Assembly (NCBI GenBank): GCA_040387195.1
Contig: JAZKEF010000027.1
Span: forward strand, 121,270 to 185,269
From: UKL13-3 sp040387195
Lineage (GTDB): Bacteria > Bacteroidota > Bacteroidia > UKL13-3
DNA length: 64,000 nt
Direction: 5' to 3'
Numbering within the stretch: the stretch's first letter is position 1; every line of letters begins with the position of its first letter. The translations under genes and the position numbers were made by a program. Positions 16,299 through 24,486 of this stretch are shown here, in pieces. The notes below the pieces were generated by a model. It saw nothing but the letters and a program-made list of their open reading frames with translations. It ran no database searches and had not been told where the DNA came from.

Positions 16299-17201
16299 TT
16301 ATGGATTAGCAAAACGTGCCAGTATTCCCAAAGGCAGTTTTAATCCGCTTGTTGCAGGCAAATACACTTCCCCCACTTCCAGATTTTTACTTTGTTGGTT
16401 AAAATGTCCCTTGATTAGGTTCTCTGTGATAAGTGCACTCATGCCCAAAGAATACATATTGAGAATAAGGAAATTATGTTTCGGTTCCAAAATCTGAGCA
16501 ATCTCCTTCAGAATTTCATTGATGTTTTCATCCAACTTCCAGCGTTCGCCATTCGCACCAATACCATATGCCGGAGGATCCAGAATGATTCCATTGTATT
16601 TTTTCCCCCTCTTTGCTTCCCGTTTTACAAATTTTAAAGCATCCTCAACCACCCAACGGATATCATTGAGGTTTGACGATTCCATGTTCTCTCTCGACCA
16701 ACTGATAACCTGTTTAATCGAATCCACATGTGTTACATCGGCACCGGCCGCTTTTGCTGCGAGGGATGCACCACCGGTATAAGCAAACAAATTGAGCACT
16801 TTCGGTGCTTCGCTCAGCTTCATAGATTTTACATTGTTAAAAATAAAATCCCAGTTTAATGCCTGCTCCGGAAAAATCCCGATATGCTTAAAGGATGTTA
16901 ATGATAAATTAAACTTAATGTCCAACTTTTCATGGGCATATTGAATCTGCCACTTATCGCCAATAGGTTTATGCTTGCGCCATTCTCCGTTGTGACTTCC
17001 TTTTTGAACGAAAGACACATGAGCCAGTTGTTGCCATTCCTTTTCGGAAAGAAGCTTATCCCAAAGAGCTTGAGGTTCAGGTCTTCTGGTTATAACCTGT
17101 CCGAATCGCTCCAACTTTTCACCATTTCCGGCATCTATCAATTCATATTGTTTCCAGTTATCAGGACTAAAAAGTTTCAGGGTTTGCATTTCTTTTGCCA
17201 T
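16299..17201 (-). CDS. Class I SAM-dependent methyltransferase, RlmI/RlmK-like
   Basis: 300 residues. SAM-binding loop NLFAYTGGASLAAKAAGADVTHVD at about residues 138-160 and the catalytic DPPAYGIG at about 207-214. The pattern fits the COG1092 group of 23S rRNA 5-methylcytosine and related methylases, but the PUA domain of RlmI is missing. The rRNA target is therefore uncertain. The gene ends 2 nt from the first LytTR regulator stop, so the two are convergent with no visible terminator. Confidence 0.8.
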   Translation of the reverse strand: MAKEMQTLKLFSPDNWKQYELIDAGNGEKLERFGQVITRRPEPQALWDKLLSEKEWQQLAHVSFVQKGSHNGEWRKHKPIGDKWQIQYAHEKLDIKFNLSLTSFKHIGIFPEQALNWDFIFNNVKSMKLSEAPKVLNLFAYTGGASLAAKAAGADVTHVDSIKQVISWSRENMESSNLNDIRWVVEDALKFVKREAKRGKKYNGIILDPPAYGIGANGERWKLDENINEILKEIAQILEPKHNFLILNMYSLGMSALITENLIKGHFNQQSKNLEVGEVYLPATSGLKLPLGILARFANP

Positions 17202-17218
17202 ATCTCAAAGTGTTGCTG

Positions 17219-17252
17219 CAAATGTATGGATTCGTTATCAAAACTATATTTG
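17219..17252. promoter_or_regulatory. Divergent -7 boxes for methyltransferase and second LytTR gene
   Basis: Plus strand TATATTTG at 17245-17252 points to the LytTR gene at 17307. Minus-strand boxes read from CAAATGTA (17219-17226) and CAAAACTA (17239-17246) point to the methyltransferase at 17201. The last shares its TA with the plus-strand box, so the two polymerases would exclude each other. Confidence 0.55.
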
Positions 17253-17306
17253 GTTAATTGTACCGTTGTGCGTATCTTCACAACGATTTTACTACAATTA
17301 ACATAA

Positions 17307-18077
17307 ATGATGAATAAAGCTACCATCAAAACCGTCATCATAGAGGATGATTTGGCCTCAATTAACCTCTTAACAGAATTTCTCAAGAGTTTTGACTTTA
17401 TCGAAGTTATTGGAAAGGCTACAACCTTTAAGGAGTCGGAAATATTGCTTCAGGAGAACAGCTTGTCTATTGATTTAGCAATACTTGACATTGACCTTCA
17501 GGGTGCAAATTCACTCGACCTGATTAAGTATCTTACTCCTCAAACCAAAATTGTATTCACCACATCGTTTACCGAATTTGCTGTAAAGGCATTTGAGTAC
17601 AATACCATTGATTACATTGTAAAACCTATCAGTTTTGATCGGTTGAAAAAGGCTTTGGGACGTATCAATATTGTTGAAAAAACGATTGAGGATATTGATG
17701 AATTTACCAAACTGAATAGCCGTTTCAGTATCAACAATATGGTTTTGATGAACATCAATAATGAGATGAAATTTATCAAAATTAAAGATATCAATTATAT
17801 ACAGGCGAAAGGCAACTACACCAATGTTTCTTTGGAAGATGGTACGCAATTCGTTACTTACGGGCTTATCAAAATATGGGAAGACAAACTTCCGCTCGAT
17901 GACTTTTTCCGTGTGCACCGCTCCACCATCGTGAATCTGCATAATGTAATTAAGATTGATAAAGGCACTTATGATACCGGAATTTTATATTTAAAAGGAT
18001 TAACCGAACCTTTTGAGGTAAGTCGTAATTATTTTTCTATCATCAAAAATAAGTTCAAACTTACCTCTACGCTTTAA
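17307..18077 (+). CDS. LytTR-family response regulator (second paralog)
   Basis: 256 residues (or 255 from the second Met). Receiver: acidic pair D14-D15, phosphoacceptor D61 in LAILDIDL, VFTTSF and the Lys in YIVKPIS. LytTR domain from about 150 (INYIQAKGNYTNVSL, HRSTIVNLHNV), ending FEVSRNYFSIIKNKFKL, nearly the same as the end of the 15556 paralog. It is followed after 8 nt by a degenerate histidine kinase gene and is probably co-transcribed with it. Confidence 0.92.
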   Translation: MMNKATIKTVIIEDDLASINLLTEFLKSFDFIEVIGKATTFKESEILLQENSLSIDLAILDIDLQGANSLDLIKYLTPQTKIVFTTSFTEFAVKAFEYNTIDYIVKPISFDRLKKALGRINIVEKTIEDIDEFTKLNSRFSINNMVLMNINNEMKFIKIKDINYIQAKGNYTNVSLEDGTQFVTYGLIKIWEDKLPLDDFFRVHRSTIVNLHNVIKIDKGTYDTGILYLKGLTEPFEVSRNYFSIIKNKFKLTSTL

Positions 18078-18085
18078 GGTTGGAA

Positions 18086-18796
18086 ATGGAAAAAGAAACA
18101 TCGATAGCTAGTGCTCATATAGACTATAATCTATTGGCCCGTCTGAGTCACGATGTTCGCGGACCGTTTAACGGACTCATTGGTTTCAGCGATTTGTTGT
18201 CAACTCATTTTGACGAACTGACGGATGATAAGCGAAGAGAATATGCCGACCTGATAAAACAACTTTCACGCAAATCGTTTTATCAATTGCAGTTTTTCAC
18301 CATCTGGTTAAAACTTATCAGCAATAACCTCCACCTCAACCAGGCTGTGGTTGAATACCGTGAAATTATTCAGCAAAGCATTGAGTTTTGCTCCAATGAT
18401 GTTGAGTCCAAAAGTATTACTATTGTTGAACCACAGAATCAGGCCTTCAGGTTACATGCTGATGCCCTGTTGCTTACTACAGCTGTCTCGTCCATTTTAA
18501 GTTCGGCAATTCGGCTAATGCGCACCCATGGCCATCTCACCCTCACAACACTTTCGGATAATCCTTTACACCTTCGAATATCAGGTGAATATACCAATAC
18601 GATTCATCCTCAATCCGATCCATTCCAGTTAATTCTGCTGGCCCGGAACGAGTATACAGAGTCCTCTGCCAAATTGTGGATTGCCAAACAAATTATCGAG
18701 AAACATGAAGGAATACTTTCATTCGGACCATCAGTTCCATCTGCTGCTTTTGAGATTGATATCACGCTTCCAGAAGTTTCCAACACTCCCGGTTAA
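18086..18796 (+). CDS. Histidine-kinase-like protein with degenerate ATPase domain
   Basis: 236 residues from the ATG at 18086; the upstream TTG at 18080 is a less likely start. The HisKA dimerisation helix is intact with LSHDVRGPFNGLIGF (H22). The catalytic domain is badly eroded: the N-box reads VSSILSSAIRL (about 135-143) with Ser for the essential Asn, no DxGxG G1 box can be found, and the GLGL box is replaced by TESSAKLW before IAKQIIEKHEG. There is no sensor domain and no membrane segment. It may act as a phosphotransfer or scaffold partner of the LytTR regulators (inference). A divergent but active kinase cannot be excluded. Confidence 0.75.
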   Translation: MEKETSIASAHIDYNLLARLSHDVRGPFNGLIGFSDLLSTHFDELTDDKRREYADLIKQLSRKSFYQLQFFTIWLKLISNNLHLNQAVVEYREIIQQSIEFCSNDVESKSITIVEPQNQAFRLHADALLLTTAVSSILSSAIRLMRTHGHLTLTTLSDNPLHLRISGEYTNTIHPQSDPFQLILLARNEYTESSAKLWIAKQIIEKHEGILSFGPSVPSAAFEIDITLPEVSNTPG

Positions 18797-18887
18797 GGTC
18801 AAAAATCAGGCGTAAATATTCATAACGCGCTCACCTTTTGACGCTCACGTAGCAATTTCCTGATTTCCCATCCCGTCTTTATTCTAT

Positions 18888-18924
18888 TTTGAAAGGAAGA
18901 TAATAGGTGTATTTTTGCACACCT
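18888..18924 (+). promoter_or_regulatory. pdhB promoter with palindrome over the -7 box
   Basis: TTTG at 18888-18891, 18 nt, TATTTTTG at 18910-18917. The inverted repeat AGGTGT (18905-18910) / ACACCT (18919-18924) straddles the -7 box and would let a dimeric regulator block it. Confidence 0.75.
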
Positions 18925-18939
18925 TAATATCAAATGTAC

Positions 18940-19920
18940 ATGAGAGTAATTCAATTCAGAGAAGCGTTGAGAGAAGCACTAAACGAAGAAATGCGCAGAG
19001 ACGAAAACATCTTTTTGATGGGAGAAGAGGTAGCGGAGTATAACGGAGCCTATAAAGTGAGTCAGGGAATGCTTGACGAATTTGGAGCAAAAAGAATTAT
19101 TGACACGCCTATTGCTGAACTGGGTTTTGCAGGTATAGGTGTAGGTGCAGCAATGAACGGGTTACGCCCGATAATTGAATTCATGACTTTCAACTTTTCA
19201 CTGGTAGCTATTGATCAGGTTATTAATGCTGCGGCAAAAATGTACCAGATGAGTGGCGGACAGTTTAATATTCCGATTGTCTTCAGAGGTCCAACCGGAT
19301 CTGCCGGTCAATTAGGAGCCCAGCACTCACAAGCCTTTGAAAACTGGTTTGCAAACTGTCCGGGCTTAAAAGTTGTGGTTCCTTCCAATCCTGCTGATGC
19401 CAAAGGATTATTGAAAGCCGCCATCAGAGATAACGACCCTGTTATTTTTATGGAAAGCGAGCAGATGTATGGTGAAAAAGGAGAAGTGCCTGAAGAAGAA
19501 TATATTCTTCCTATCGGGAAAGCAGCTGTGAAACGGGAAGGTTCAGACGTTACGATTGTTTCTTTTGGTAAAATTATGAAGGTGGCATTAGCTACTGCCG
19601 AAGAATTATCGAAAGAAAATATTTCATGTGAGGTGATTGATCTGATGACTGTTCGTCCGATAGATTATGATACCATCATCGAATCGGTAAAGAAAACAAA
19701 CCGCCTGGTGATTGTGGAAGAAGCTTGGCCGTTAGCCTCTATCTCCACCGAGATTACCTATATGGTTCAGAAACGAGCTTTTGACTACCTGGATGCTCCG
19801 ATTCAACGCATCTGCACAACAGATACACCATTGGGATATGCCCCTACTTTTGTTCAGGAATTCCTACCGAATGTAGAGCGCACAACCAAGGCGATTAAAG
19901 CGGTGTTGTACCGTTCTTAA
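18940..19920 (+). CDS. pdhB: Pyruvate dehydrogenase E1 component, beta subunit
   Basis: 326 residues from MRVIQFREALREAL; an ATG two codons earlier (18934) is also possible. Transketolase pyrimidine-binding domain at about 1-175 (FLMGEEVAEYNGAYKVSQGM, DTPIAELGFAGIGVGAAMNG, where the Glu activates thiamine diphosphate) and a C-terminal transketolase domain (VIDLMTVRPIDYDTI). Pairs with an E1 alpha subunit encoded elsewhere to decarboxylate pyruvate. It stands alone between its own promoter and a strong terminator. Confidence 0.93.
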   Translation: MRVIQFREALREALNEEMRRDENIFLMGEEVAEYNGAYKVSQGMLDEFGAKRIIDTPIAELGFAGIGVGAAMNGLRPIIEFMTFNFSLVAIDQVINAAAKMYQMSGGQFNIPIVFRGPTGSAGQLGAQHSQAFENWFANCPGLKVVVPSNPADAKGLLKAAIRDNDPVIFMESEQMYGEKGEVPEEEYILPIGKAAVKREGSDVTIVSFGKIMKVALATAEELSKENISCEVIDLMTVRPIDYDTIIESVKKTNRLVIVEEAWPLASISTEITYMVQKRAFDYLDAPIQRICTTDTPLGYAPTFVQEFLPNVERTTKAIKAVLYRS

Positions 19921-19938
19921 TACCTGAACTTCTCATAT

Positions 19939-19977
19939 AAAAAAGGCCTCGCAATGTATCTTTGCGAGGCCTTTTTT
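19939..19977. terminator. Terminator between pdhB and the heme lipoprotein gene
   Basis: 16-bp stem: arm 19939-19954 (core GGCCTCGCAA) with 19962-19977 (core TTGCGAGGCC), loop TGTATCT, A and T runs on both sides. It overlaps the stop codon of the convergent gene. Confidence 0.94.
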
Positions 19978-20458
19978 AGTTAACAGGAATTAGTAATTTC
20001 CGGATACGTTTAAGTGGTCCACTACAATAATTTTCATGGCAGTTGATACATTTTCCAATCACAAGGTTATGGTATTTAATCTGTTCTTTAGGATGTTTGA
20101 ATAATGCCTGATAAGCTTCCTGAAACAAACGGGCATTCTCGTAAAACTGAGGTTCCAGTACTCCCGGATCTGTTGGTTCCACAAGGTAAAAACGCATAAA
20201 CGGATACCTTGTTGAATCAACTTGTTCACCTCGAATGATTTGTTGTTTCATACTATCCGCATTTGCCGCAATTTGCCGCATCATTAATGCCATTGGCTTT
20301 GCATTATTCGGATCTTTTATGGTTTCCACCTCGCAGGTTGTCGAATCGACTTGAGTTTCGACAGTGGGTTGGGTAGTAGTTTGCTGTGGCTTATCTGTAC
20401 AAGAAAAAATAAGCACACCTATCAAACTCAAACCGAAGAATGCAGATGATATTTTCAT
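19976..20458 (-). CDS. Lipoprotein with a c-type heme motif
   Basis: 160 residues. Lipoprotein signal MKISSAFFGLSLIGVLIFSC (Cys20), a Thr/Gln-rich linker, a helical middle, and one CxxCH heme site (KCINCHENYCSGPLKRIRKL) near the C terminus. Single-heme, periplasmic, lipid-anchored: likely a small electron carrier or heme-based sensor. The domain before the heme has no family I can name with certainty. The DUF4920 gene lies upstream on the same strand after 66 nt. Confidence 0.75.
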   Translation of the reverse strand: MKISSAFFGLSLIGVLIFSCTDKPQQTTTQPTVETQVDSTTCEVETIKDPNNAKPMALMMRQIAANADSMKQQIIRGEQVDSTRYPFMRFYLVEPTDPGVLEPQFYENARLFQEAYQALFKHPKEQIKYHNLVIGKCINCHENYCSGPLKRIRKLLIPVN

Positions 20459-20524
20459 GGTTATGGGATAAAAAATGCCACGAATCAGACCGGGGCATAT
20501 TTCGTTAATTATTGCGCGATTAAT

Positions 20525-21025
20525 TTATTTCAGGATAACACCTGAAGCCTCAAATACCAATTCTCTCTTTGGTTCCTTGATTGTTTCTATTTCTGCTTTT
20601 GATTTTCCTGCGTCCTTTGCATACTCTTTCAAATCGGCCACCGAAGTTTCTTCAATTTTGGCAACTCCTTCAATGATTGCTTCTTTTCCGGCAGCGTCCT
20701 TCGGTACAAAAAATCCATAATCCTTAAAGGTAACACGCATCGTTTCTCCTTCAGCACTTTTCAAATCCATCCAGCAACCCTTTTTCTGACATACTGCATC
20801 AACAGATGCCTGTAGCTTTATTGGAAGTTCCGTTTTGTCTCCCATTAATGTTTTAAGTTCGGCAATTGGCTTTGCGTTTTCGGAAGTGATTTTATCACCG
20901 AAAAACTGTTCTGCGGCTGCAGCAATTGCAGTTGAATCAGCAGGTGTGGTATTTTCCGTTTTGGGAGTACTGTTACCACAAGCAAACAAAAATGCCGTAG
21001 CACCGATTACAAGTATTCTTTTCAT
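20525..21025 (-). CDS. DUF4920 lipoprotein
   Basis: 166 residues. Lipoprotein signal ending LFACG (Cys16). The DUF4920 pattern is clear: FGDKITSENAKPI, then VDAVCQKKGCWMDL with paired cysteines, then RVTFKDYGFFVPKDAAGKEAIIEGVA. The CxxKGCWM motif suggests metal or heme handling in the periplasm; the function is not established. Same strand as the heme lipoprotein, possibly one transcript. Confidence 0.85.
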   Translation of the reverse strand: MKRILVIGATAFLFACGNSTPKTENTTPADSTAIAAAAEQFFGDKITSENAKPIAELKTLMGDKTELPIKLQASVDAVCQKKGCWMDLKSAEGETMRVTFKDYGFFVPKDAAGKEAIIEGVAKIEETSVADLKEYAKDAGKSKAEIETIKEPKRELVFEASGVILK

Positions 21026-21127
21026 TTTTTCTGAATTATATTTAGACTACAATAATATGTGATTACTTGAAAAATAGATATTGAGCGACTCTTTTTTAAG
21101 AAAAAGTAAGGACGCGAGAAGAATTCT

Positions 21128-21160
21128 TTTGAGATTAAGCAAATAAAAAATCTATATTTG
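21128..21160 (+). promoter_or_regulatory. Promoter of tRNA-Cys
   Basis: TTTG at 21128-21131, 21 nt, TATATTTG at 21153-21160, ending 11 nt before the tRNA 5-prime end. Confidence 0.75.
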
Positions 21161-21171
21161 CTGCCCATCAG

Positions 21172-21242
21172 GGTACCGTGGCCGAGTGGCTAGGCCGAGG
21201 TCTGCAAAACCTCTTACAGCAGTTCGAATCTGCTCGGTACCT
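21172..21242 (+). tRNA. tRNA-Cys (GCA)
   Basis: Acceptor arms GGTACCG (21172-21178) and CGGTACC (21235-21241) pair perfectly with discriminator T at 21242. Anticodon stem GAGGT/ACCTC encloses CTGCAAA, giving anticodon GCA. T arm AGCAG-TTCGAAT-CTGCT. CCA is not encoded. Followed by its own terminator. Confidence 0.96.
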
Positions 21243-21243
21243 C

Positions 21244-21273
21244 AAAAGCTCCGGATAAACCGGGGCTTTTTTT
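21244..21273 (+). terminator. tRNA-Cys terminator
   Basis: AAAAGCTCCGG, loop ATAAA, CCGGGGCTTTTTTT; one T-G wobble in the stem. Confidence 0.9.
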
Positions 21274-21280
21274 ATTTTGG

Positions 21281-21865
21281 TCAATTCCAGCTTCTGTCCT
21301 CCGGAGCATCGGCCATGTATGAAAAATTCTTTCCAAGGTTTTTAACAATATTTCGCCACATGTTCTCCAGGTCGTTATCAAACATGAGTTTTAGATCAGT
21401 TTTTCCAACCCACCATGCCTTTTGGCCAATTTCTTCATCCAACTGGCCTGCTGCCCAACCTGAGTAGCCCGAAAAAAATTTAAATTCATCCTGACGTGCA
21501 ATCTTGCGGTCTATCAGGTCATCTATCATTTCGATATCCCCTCCCCAATATATTCCGTTTGCAATATGCTGTGCACCAGTAATTACATCACCCACCTTGT
21601 GTATAAAATGAAGTGTATTCGGTTCTACCGGCCCTCCGAAAAATAAGGGAAAATTATACTTCATAAGCCCCGGAATAACATCATTGGTTTGTAAATCCAC
21701 CAACCTGTTAAGCACAAACCCCACGGATCCTTCATCAGAGTGATCGCTTATCAGTACCACTGTTCTCCTGAAATGGTAATCATTCAGATAAGGCTCACTG
21801 ATTAATACACTCCCACGCTCGGGTGGTTGGAAATTGGGTTGAATATTCCGAATGTTTACTGTCAT
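21281..21865 (-). CDS. YqgE/AlgH family protein
   Basis: 194 residues, the usual length. Family marks: GSVLISEPYLNDYHFRRTVV near residue 19, GSVGFVLNR around 47, FFGGPVEPNTLHFIH around 73, and the late GYSGWAAGQLDEEI. The family (UPF0301/DUF179) is widespread, and a biochemical role is not settled; AlgH affects alginate regulation in Pseudomonas. Convergent with tRNA-Cys. Confidence 0.92.
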   Translation of the reverse strand: MTVNIRNIQPNFQPPERGSVLISEPYLNDYHFRRTVVLISDHSDEGSVGFVLNRLVDLQTNDVIPGLMKYNFPLFFGGPVEPNTLHFIHKVGDVITGAQHIANGIYWGGDIEMIDDLIDRKIARQDEFKFFSGYSGWAAGQLDEEIGQKAWWVGKTDLKLMFDNDLENMWRNIVKNLGKNFSYMADAPEDRSWN

Positions 21866-21960
21866 CTACCGTCCTCCTGTTTGCTGAAACTAATTTACCC
21901 TAATTCGTTAAATTATACATACGATTCTTTCCAACATACGGAAGATTCATGTTAATGGAT

Positions 21961-21968
21961 TATTTTTG
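21961..21968 (+). promoter_or_regulatory. -7 box TATTTTTG of pdxH
   Basis: Exact TAnnTTTG with 17 nt to the ATG, implying a leader of about 10 nt. Confidence 0.6.
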
Positions 21969-21985
21969 AACCAAATAGAAATTTC

Positions 21986-22636
21986 ATGGCCATTCACCCA
22001 AGTACAATAGCAAACCTGCGCGTTGATTATTCCTTACAATCGTTTGATGAAAAAGATCTTAAAAACAATCCGTTTGATCAGTTTGCACAGTGGATGGAGG
22101 ACGCTATAAAGGCAGAGGTAAATGAGCCCAATGCCATGACACTTGCAACGGTGAAAGAAGATGGTTCTCCTGCTGCCCGAATCGTATTGCTCAAGGGGTT
22201 TGATGAACGGGGGTTTACTTTTTATACAAATTATGACAGCAATAAAGGGCAGGAAATACAATCCAACCATAAGGTTGCCTTGGTGTTTTGCTGGCTAGAG
22301 CTTCAGCGACAAGTGCGTGTGGAGGGGATTGCAACGAGGGTAAGTGCAGCAGAGTCTGATGCTTACTTTAAAAGCAGACCCTATGGCAGCCAGGTTGGTG
22401 CGCATGCGTCACCGCAGAGTACTTCCCTTCAATCAAGAGCGGAACTGGAAAATATGTATGCCCATTTTGAGAAACTGTTTAAAGAAGAGCCCATTATGCG
22501 TCCCGAACATTGGGGAGGATTCATAATTAACCCCCATAAAATAGAGTTTTGGCAAGGCCGCACCAGCCGTTTACACGACCGGTTTTTATTCACCAAACAA
22601 GGAAATAACTGGGATTCGCAAAGACTCGCTCCTTAA
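21986..22636 (+). CDS. pdxH: Pyridoxamine 5-phosphate oxidase
   Basis: 216 residues. FMN-binding split-barrel with RIVLLKGFDERGFTFYTNYDSNKG near residues 66-88, VRVEGIATRVSAAESDAYFKSRPYGSQVGAHAS, and the C-terminal WGGFIINPHKIEFWQGRTSRLHDR signature. Oxidises pyridoxine or pyridoxamine phosphate to pyridoxal phosphate. Monocistronic, with a short leader; an imperfect hairpin (22640-22670) may terminate it. Confidence 0.96.
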   Translation: MAIHPSTIANLRVDYSLQSFDEKDLKNNPFDQFAQWMEDAIKAEVNEPNAMTLATVKEDGSPAARIVLLKGFDERGFTFYTNYDSNKGQEIQSNHKVALVFCWLELQRQVRVEGIATRVSAAESDAYFKSRPYGSQVGAHASPQSTSLQSRAELENMYAHFEKLFKEEPIMRPEHWGGFIINPHKIEFWQGRTSRLHDRFLFTKQGNNWDSQRLAP

Positions 22637-22732
22637 AAAAGCACCTTATACTTAAATCAAGGCGCTTATTTCGAAAAAGGTTAATAACTAATTTATTCAC
22701 ATTTTAGTAACCTTTTAATACTCAAAATCACT

Positions 22733-22740
22733 TACTTTTG
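22733..22740 (+). promoter_or_regulatory. -7 box TACTTTTG of the WecA-like gene
   Basis: Exact TAnnTTTG, 40 nt upstream of the ATG at 22781. Confidence 0.55.
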
Positions 22741-22780
22741 AACGGTTAACCATAAAAATAGTAAACTGTGTATTAAGCCT

Positions 22781-23905
22781 ATGCAAAATATCATACTTTC
22801 CTTTCTTACGTCACTACTCGTTGTTATTTTTGGAATTCCTTCCATTATAACTGTTGCGAAGCAAAAGGGGTTATATGACACCCCCGACCATAGAAAACTG
22901 CATACAAACAAGATTCCCAGATTGGGAGGATTGGCCATTATTGCAGGTTTTTCAATTGCCGTAAGCATTTGGGGGATTCCAACGGAGATTTCTTCCAGAC
23001 TTCAGTATTTACAGGCGGCCCTAATCATTTTATTCTTTTCCGGATTAAAAGATGATGTGGTGATGCTTACCCCTATGAAAAAACTGATGAGTCAATTATT
23101 GGCCACTTCATTGGTCGTTATTGGAGAAGATATCAGGATTACCAGCTTTTATGGGTTGTTTGGTGTTAACGAACTGGCAACATGGGTTAGTTATGCTTTA
23201 TCCATTTTTACCATTGTGGTTGTTACGAATGCGTTCAACCTTATTGACGGGATTGACGGGTTAGCAGGAGGATTAGGCTTCATTATTTCGGTAACCTTTG
23301 GGTTATGGTTCAATTTTATTGATCAGGTGGGTTGGTCTATCATCTCCTTCTCGCTTGCCGGAGCATTAATCGGATTTTTGGTGTTTAACTTTAATCCCGC
23401 CAAAATATTTATGGGTGATGCCGGCTCCTTGTGTACGGGCTTTTTACTTTCCATCATGGCTGTGCAATTCATCGAATTCAACAGACCTGAGGTACAAAAT
23501 TTCTATAAAATTACTACCGCTCCCGTTATCGCCATAGCTATTCTGGTAATTCCATTATATGATACCATGCGAGTGTTTACTGTGCGTTTGTTAAAGAAAA
23601 AGTCTCCATTTTCGGCCGACAGAAACCACCTTCACCATATTTTATTAAACACAGGGTTGGGACACAAAGAGGTTTCATTGATTCTTTACATCGTAAACAT
23701 TGTATTTGTGTTAATTGGATTTTTACTAAAAGATAGTAATATTTTAATCGTATTTCTTACCATTGGAGCCCTGGCTTTCGCCTTGTCCCAAATTCCGATT
23801 TACATTAATGCCCATCGCATTGCCGATATTGAATCGGATACGGATGGAAGTTTAAGCAAAGAGATTACAGAACGTATTTTGGTTGATAAGGAAAACAGTA
23901 ACTAA
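22781..23905 (+). CDS. WecA/MraY-like polyprenyl-phosphate sugar-1-phosphate transferase
   Basis: 374 residues with about ten membrane helices. Family motifs: HTNKIPRLGGLAI near residue 40, the Asp-rich FNLIDGIDGLAGGLG at about 150, FMGDAGSLCTGF around 210, and the cytoplasmic HLHHILL. Transfers a sugar phosphate, likely a HexNAc-1-phosphate, to undecaprenyl phosphate to start surface polysaccharide synthesis. The lack of MraY-specific context (no mur genes) favours WecA-type. Its stop overlaps the rdgB stop by 4 nt on the other strand. Confidence 0.88.
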   Translation: MQNIILSFLTSLLVVIFGIPSIITVAKQKGLYDTPDHRKLHTNKIPRLGGLAIIAGFSIAVSIWGIPTEISSRLQYLQAALIILFFSGLKDDVVMLTPMKKLMSQLLATSLVVIGEDIRITSFYGLFGVNELATWVSYALSIFTIVVVTNAFNLIDGIDGLAGGLGFIISVTFGLWFNFIDQVGWSIISFSLAGALIGFLVFNFNPAKIFMGDAGSLCTGFLLSIMAVQFIEFNRPEVQNFYKITTAPVIAIAILVIPLYDTMRVFTVRLLKKKSPFSADRNHLHHILLNTGLGHKEVSLILYIVNIVFVLIGFLLKDSNILIVFLTIGALAFALSQIPIYINAHRIADIESDTDGSLSKEITERILVDKENSN

Positions 23906-24486
23906 GACTGTTCACGTAAAAACTGAATCAATTTGCGGGTGGCTTTTGCCCGGTGGCTTATTTCATTTTTTTCTGCAGTATTCAGCTCGGCAAGGGTCTT
24001 GTGAGAATGGAGCGGTTTAAACACGGGATCATATCCAAATCCATTTGTTCCTATTGGTTCTCGTATGATTTCCCCTTCCAGTATTCCTTCAAACAAGTTT
24101 TCTTCTCCATTCAACATACAGGAAATTACGGTTCTGAACCTTGCCTTACGGTTGGATTGTTGTTCCATATTAGCCAACAATAAACCGATGTTATCACCAT
24201 CACTTTTTTGCGACCCCGCATACCTTGCGGAGTAGACTCCCGGAGCTCCGTTTAAGGCTTCCACTTCAAGTCCGGTATCATCCGCAAAACAATCCAGTCC
24301 GTAGGTATTGAACACATACTTGCTCTTAATGGTTGCATTTTCGGTAAGCGAGAGTCCCGATTCCACAATATCTTCCCTGCATGCGATATCCTCCAGGGTC
24401 TTAATTTCAAATCCATCTCCAACCAGTTGCTGGATTTCCGTTGCCTTATATTTATTGTTTGTAGCAAACACTAATATCTTTTTCAT
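23902..24486 (-). CDS. rdgB: Non-canonical purine NTP pyrophosphatase
   Basis: 194 residues of the Ham1/RdgB family. N-terminal VFATNNKYKATEIQ, DDTGLEVEALNGAPGVYSARYAG around residue 70, and GFGYDPVF near 150. Hydrolyses dITP and XTP to keep deaminated purines out of DNA. It starts immediately after the stop of the gene at 24487, so the two are in one operon. It overlaps the WecA-like gene end by 4 nt convergently. Confidence 0.94.
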   Translation of the reverse strand: MKKILVFATNNKYKATEIQQLVGDGFEIKTLEDIACREDIVESGLSLTENATIKSKYVFNTYGLDCFADDTGLEVEALNGAPGVYSARYAGSQKSDGDNIGLLLANMEQQSNRKARFRTVISCMLNGEENLFEGILEGEIIREPIGTNGFGYDPVFKPLHSHKTLAELNTAEKNEISHRAKATRKLIQFLREQS

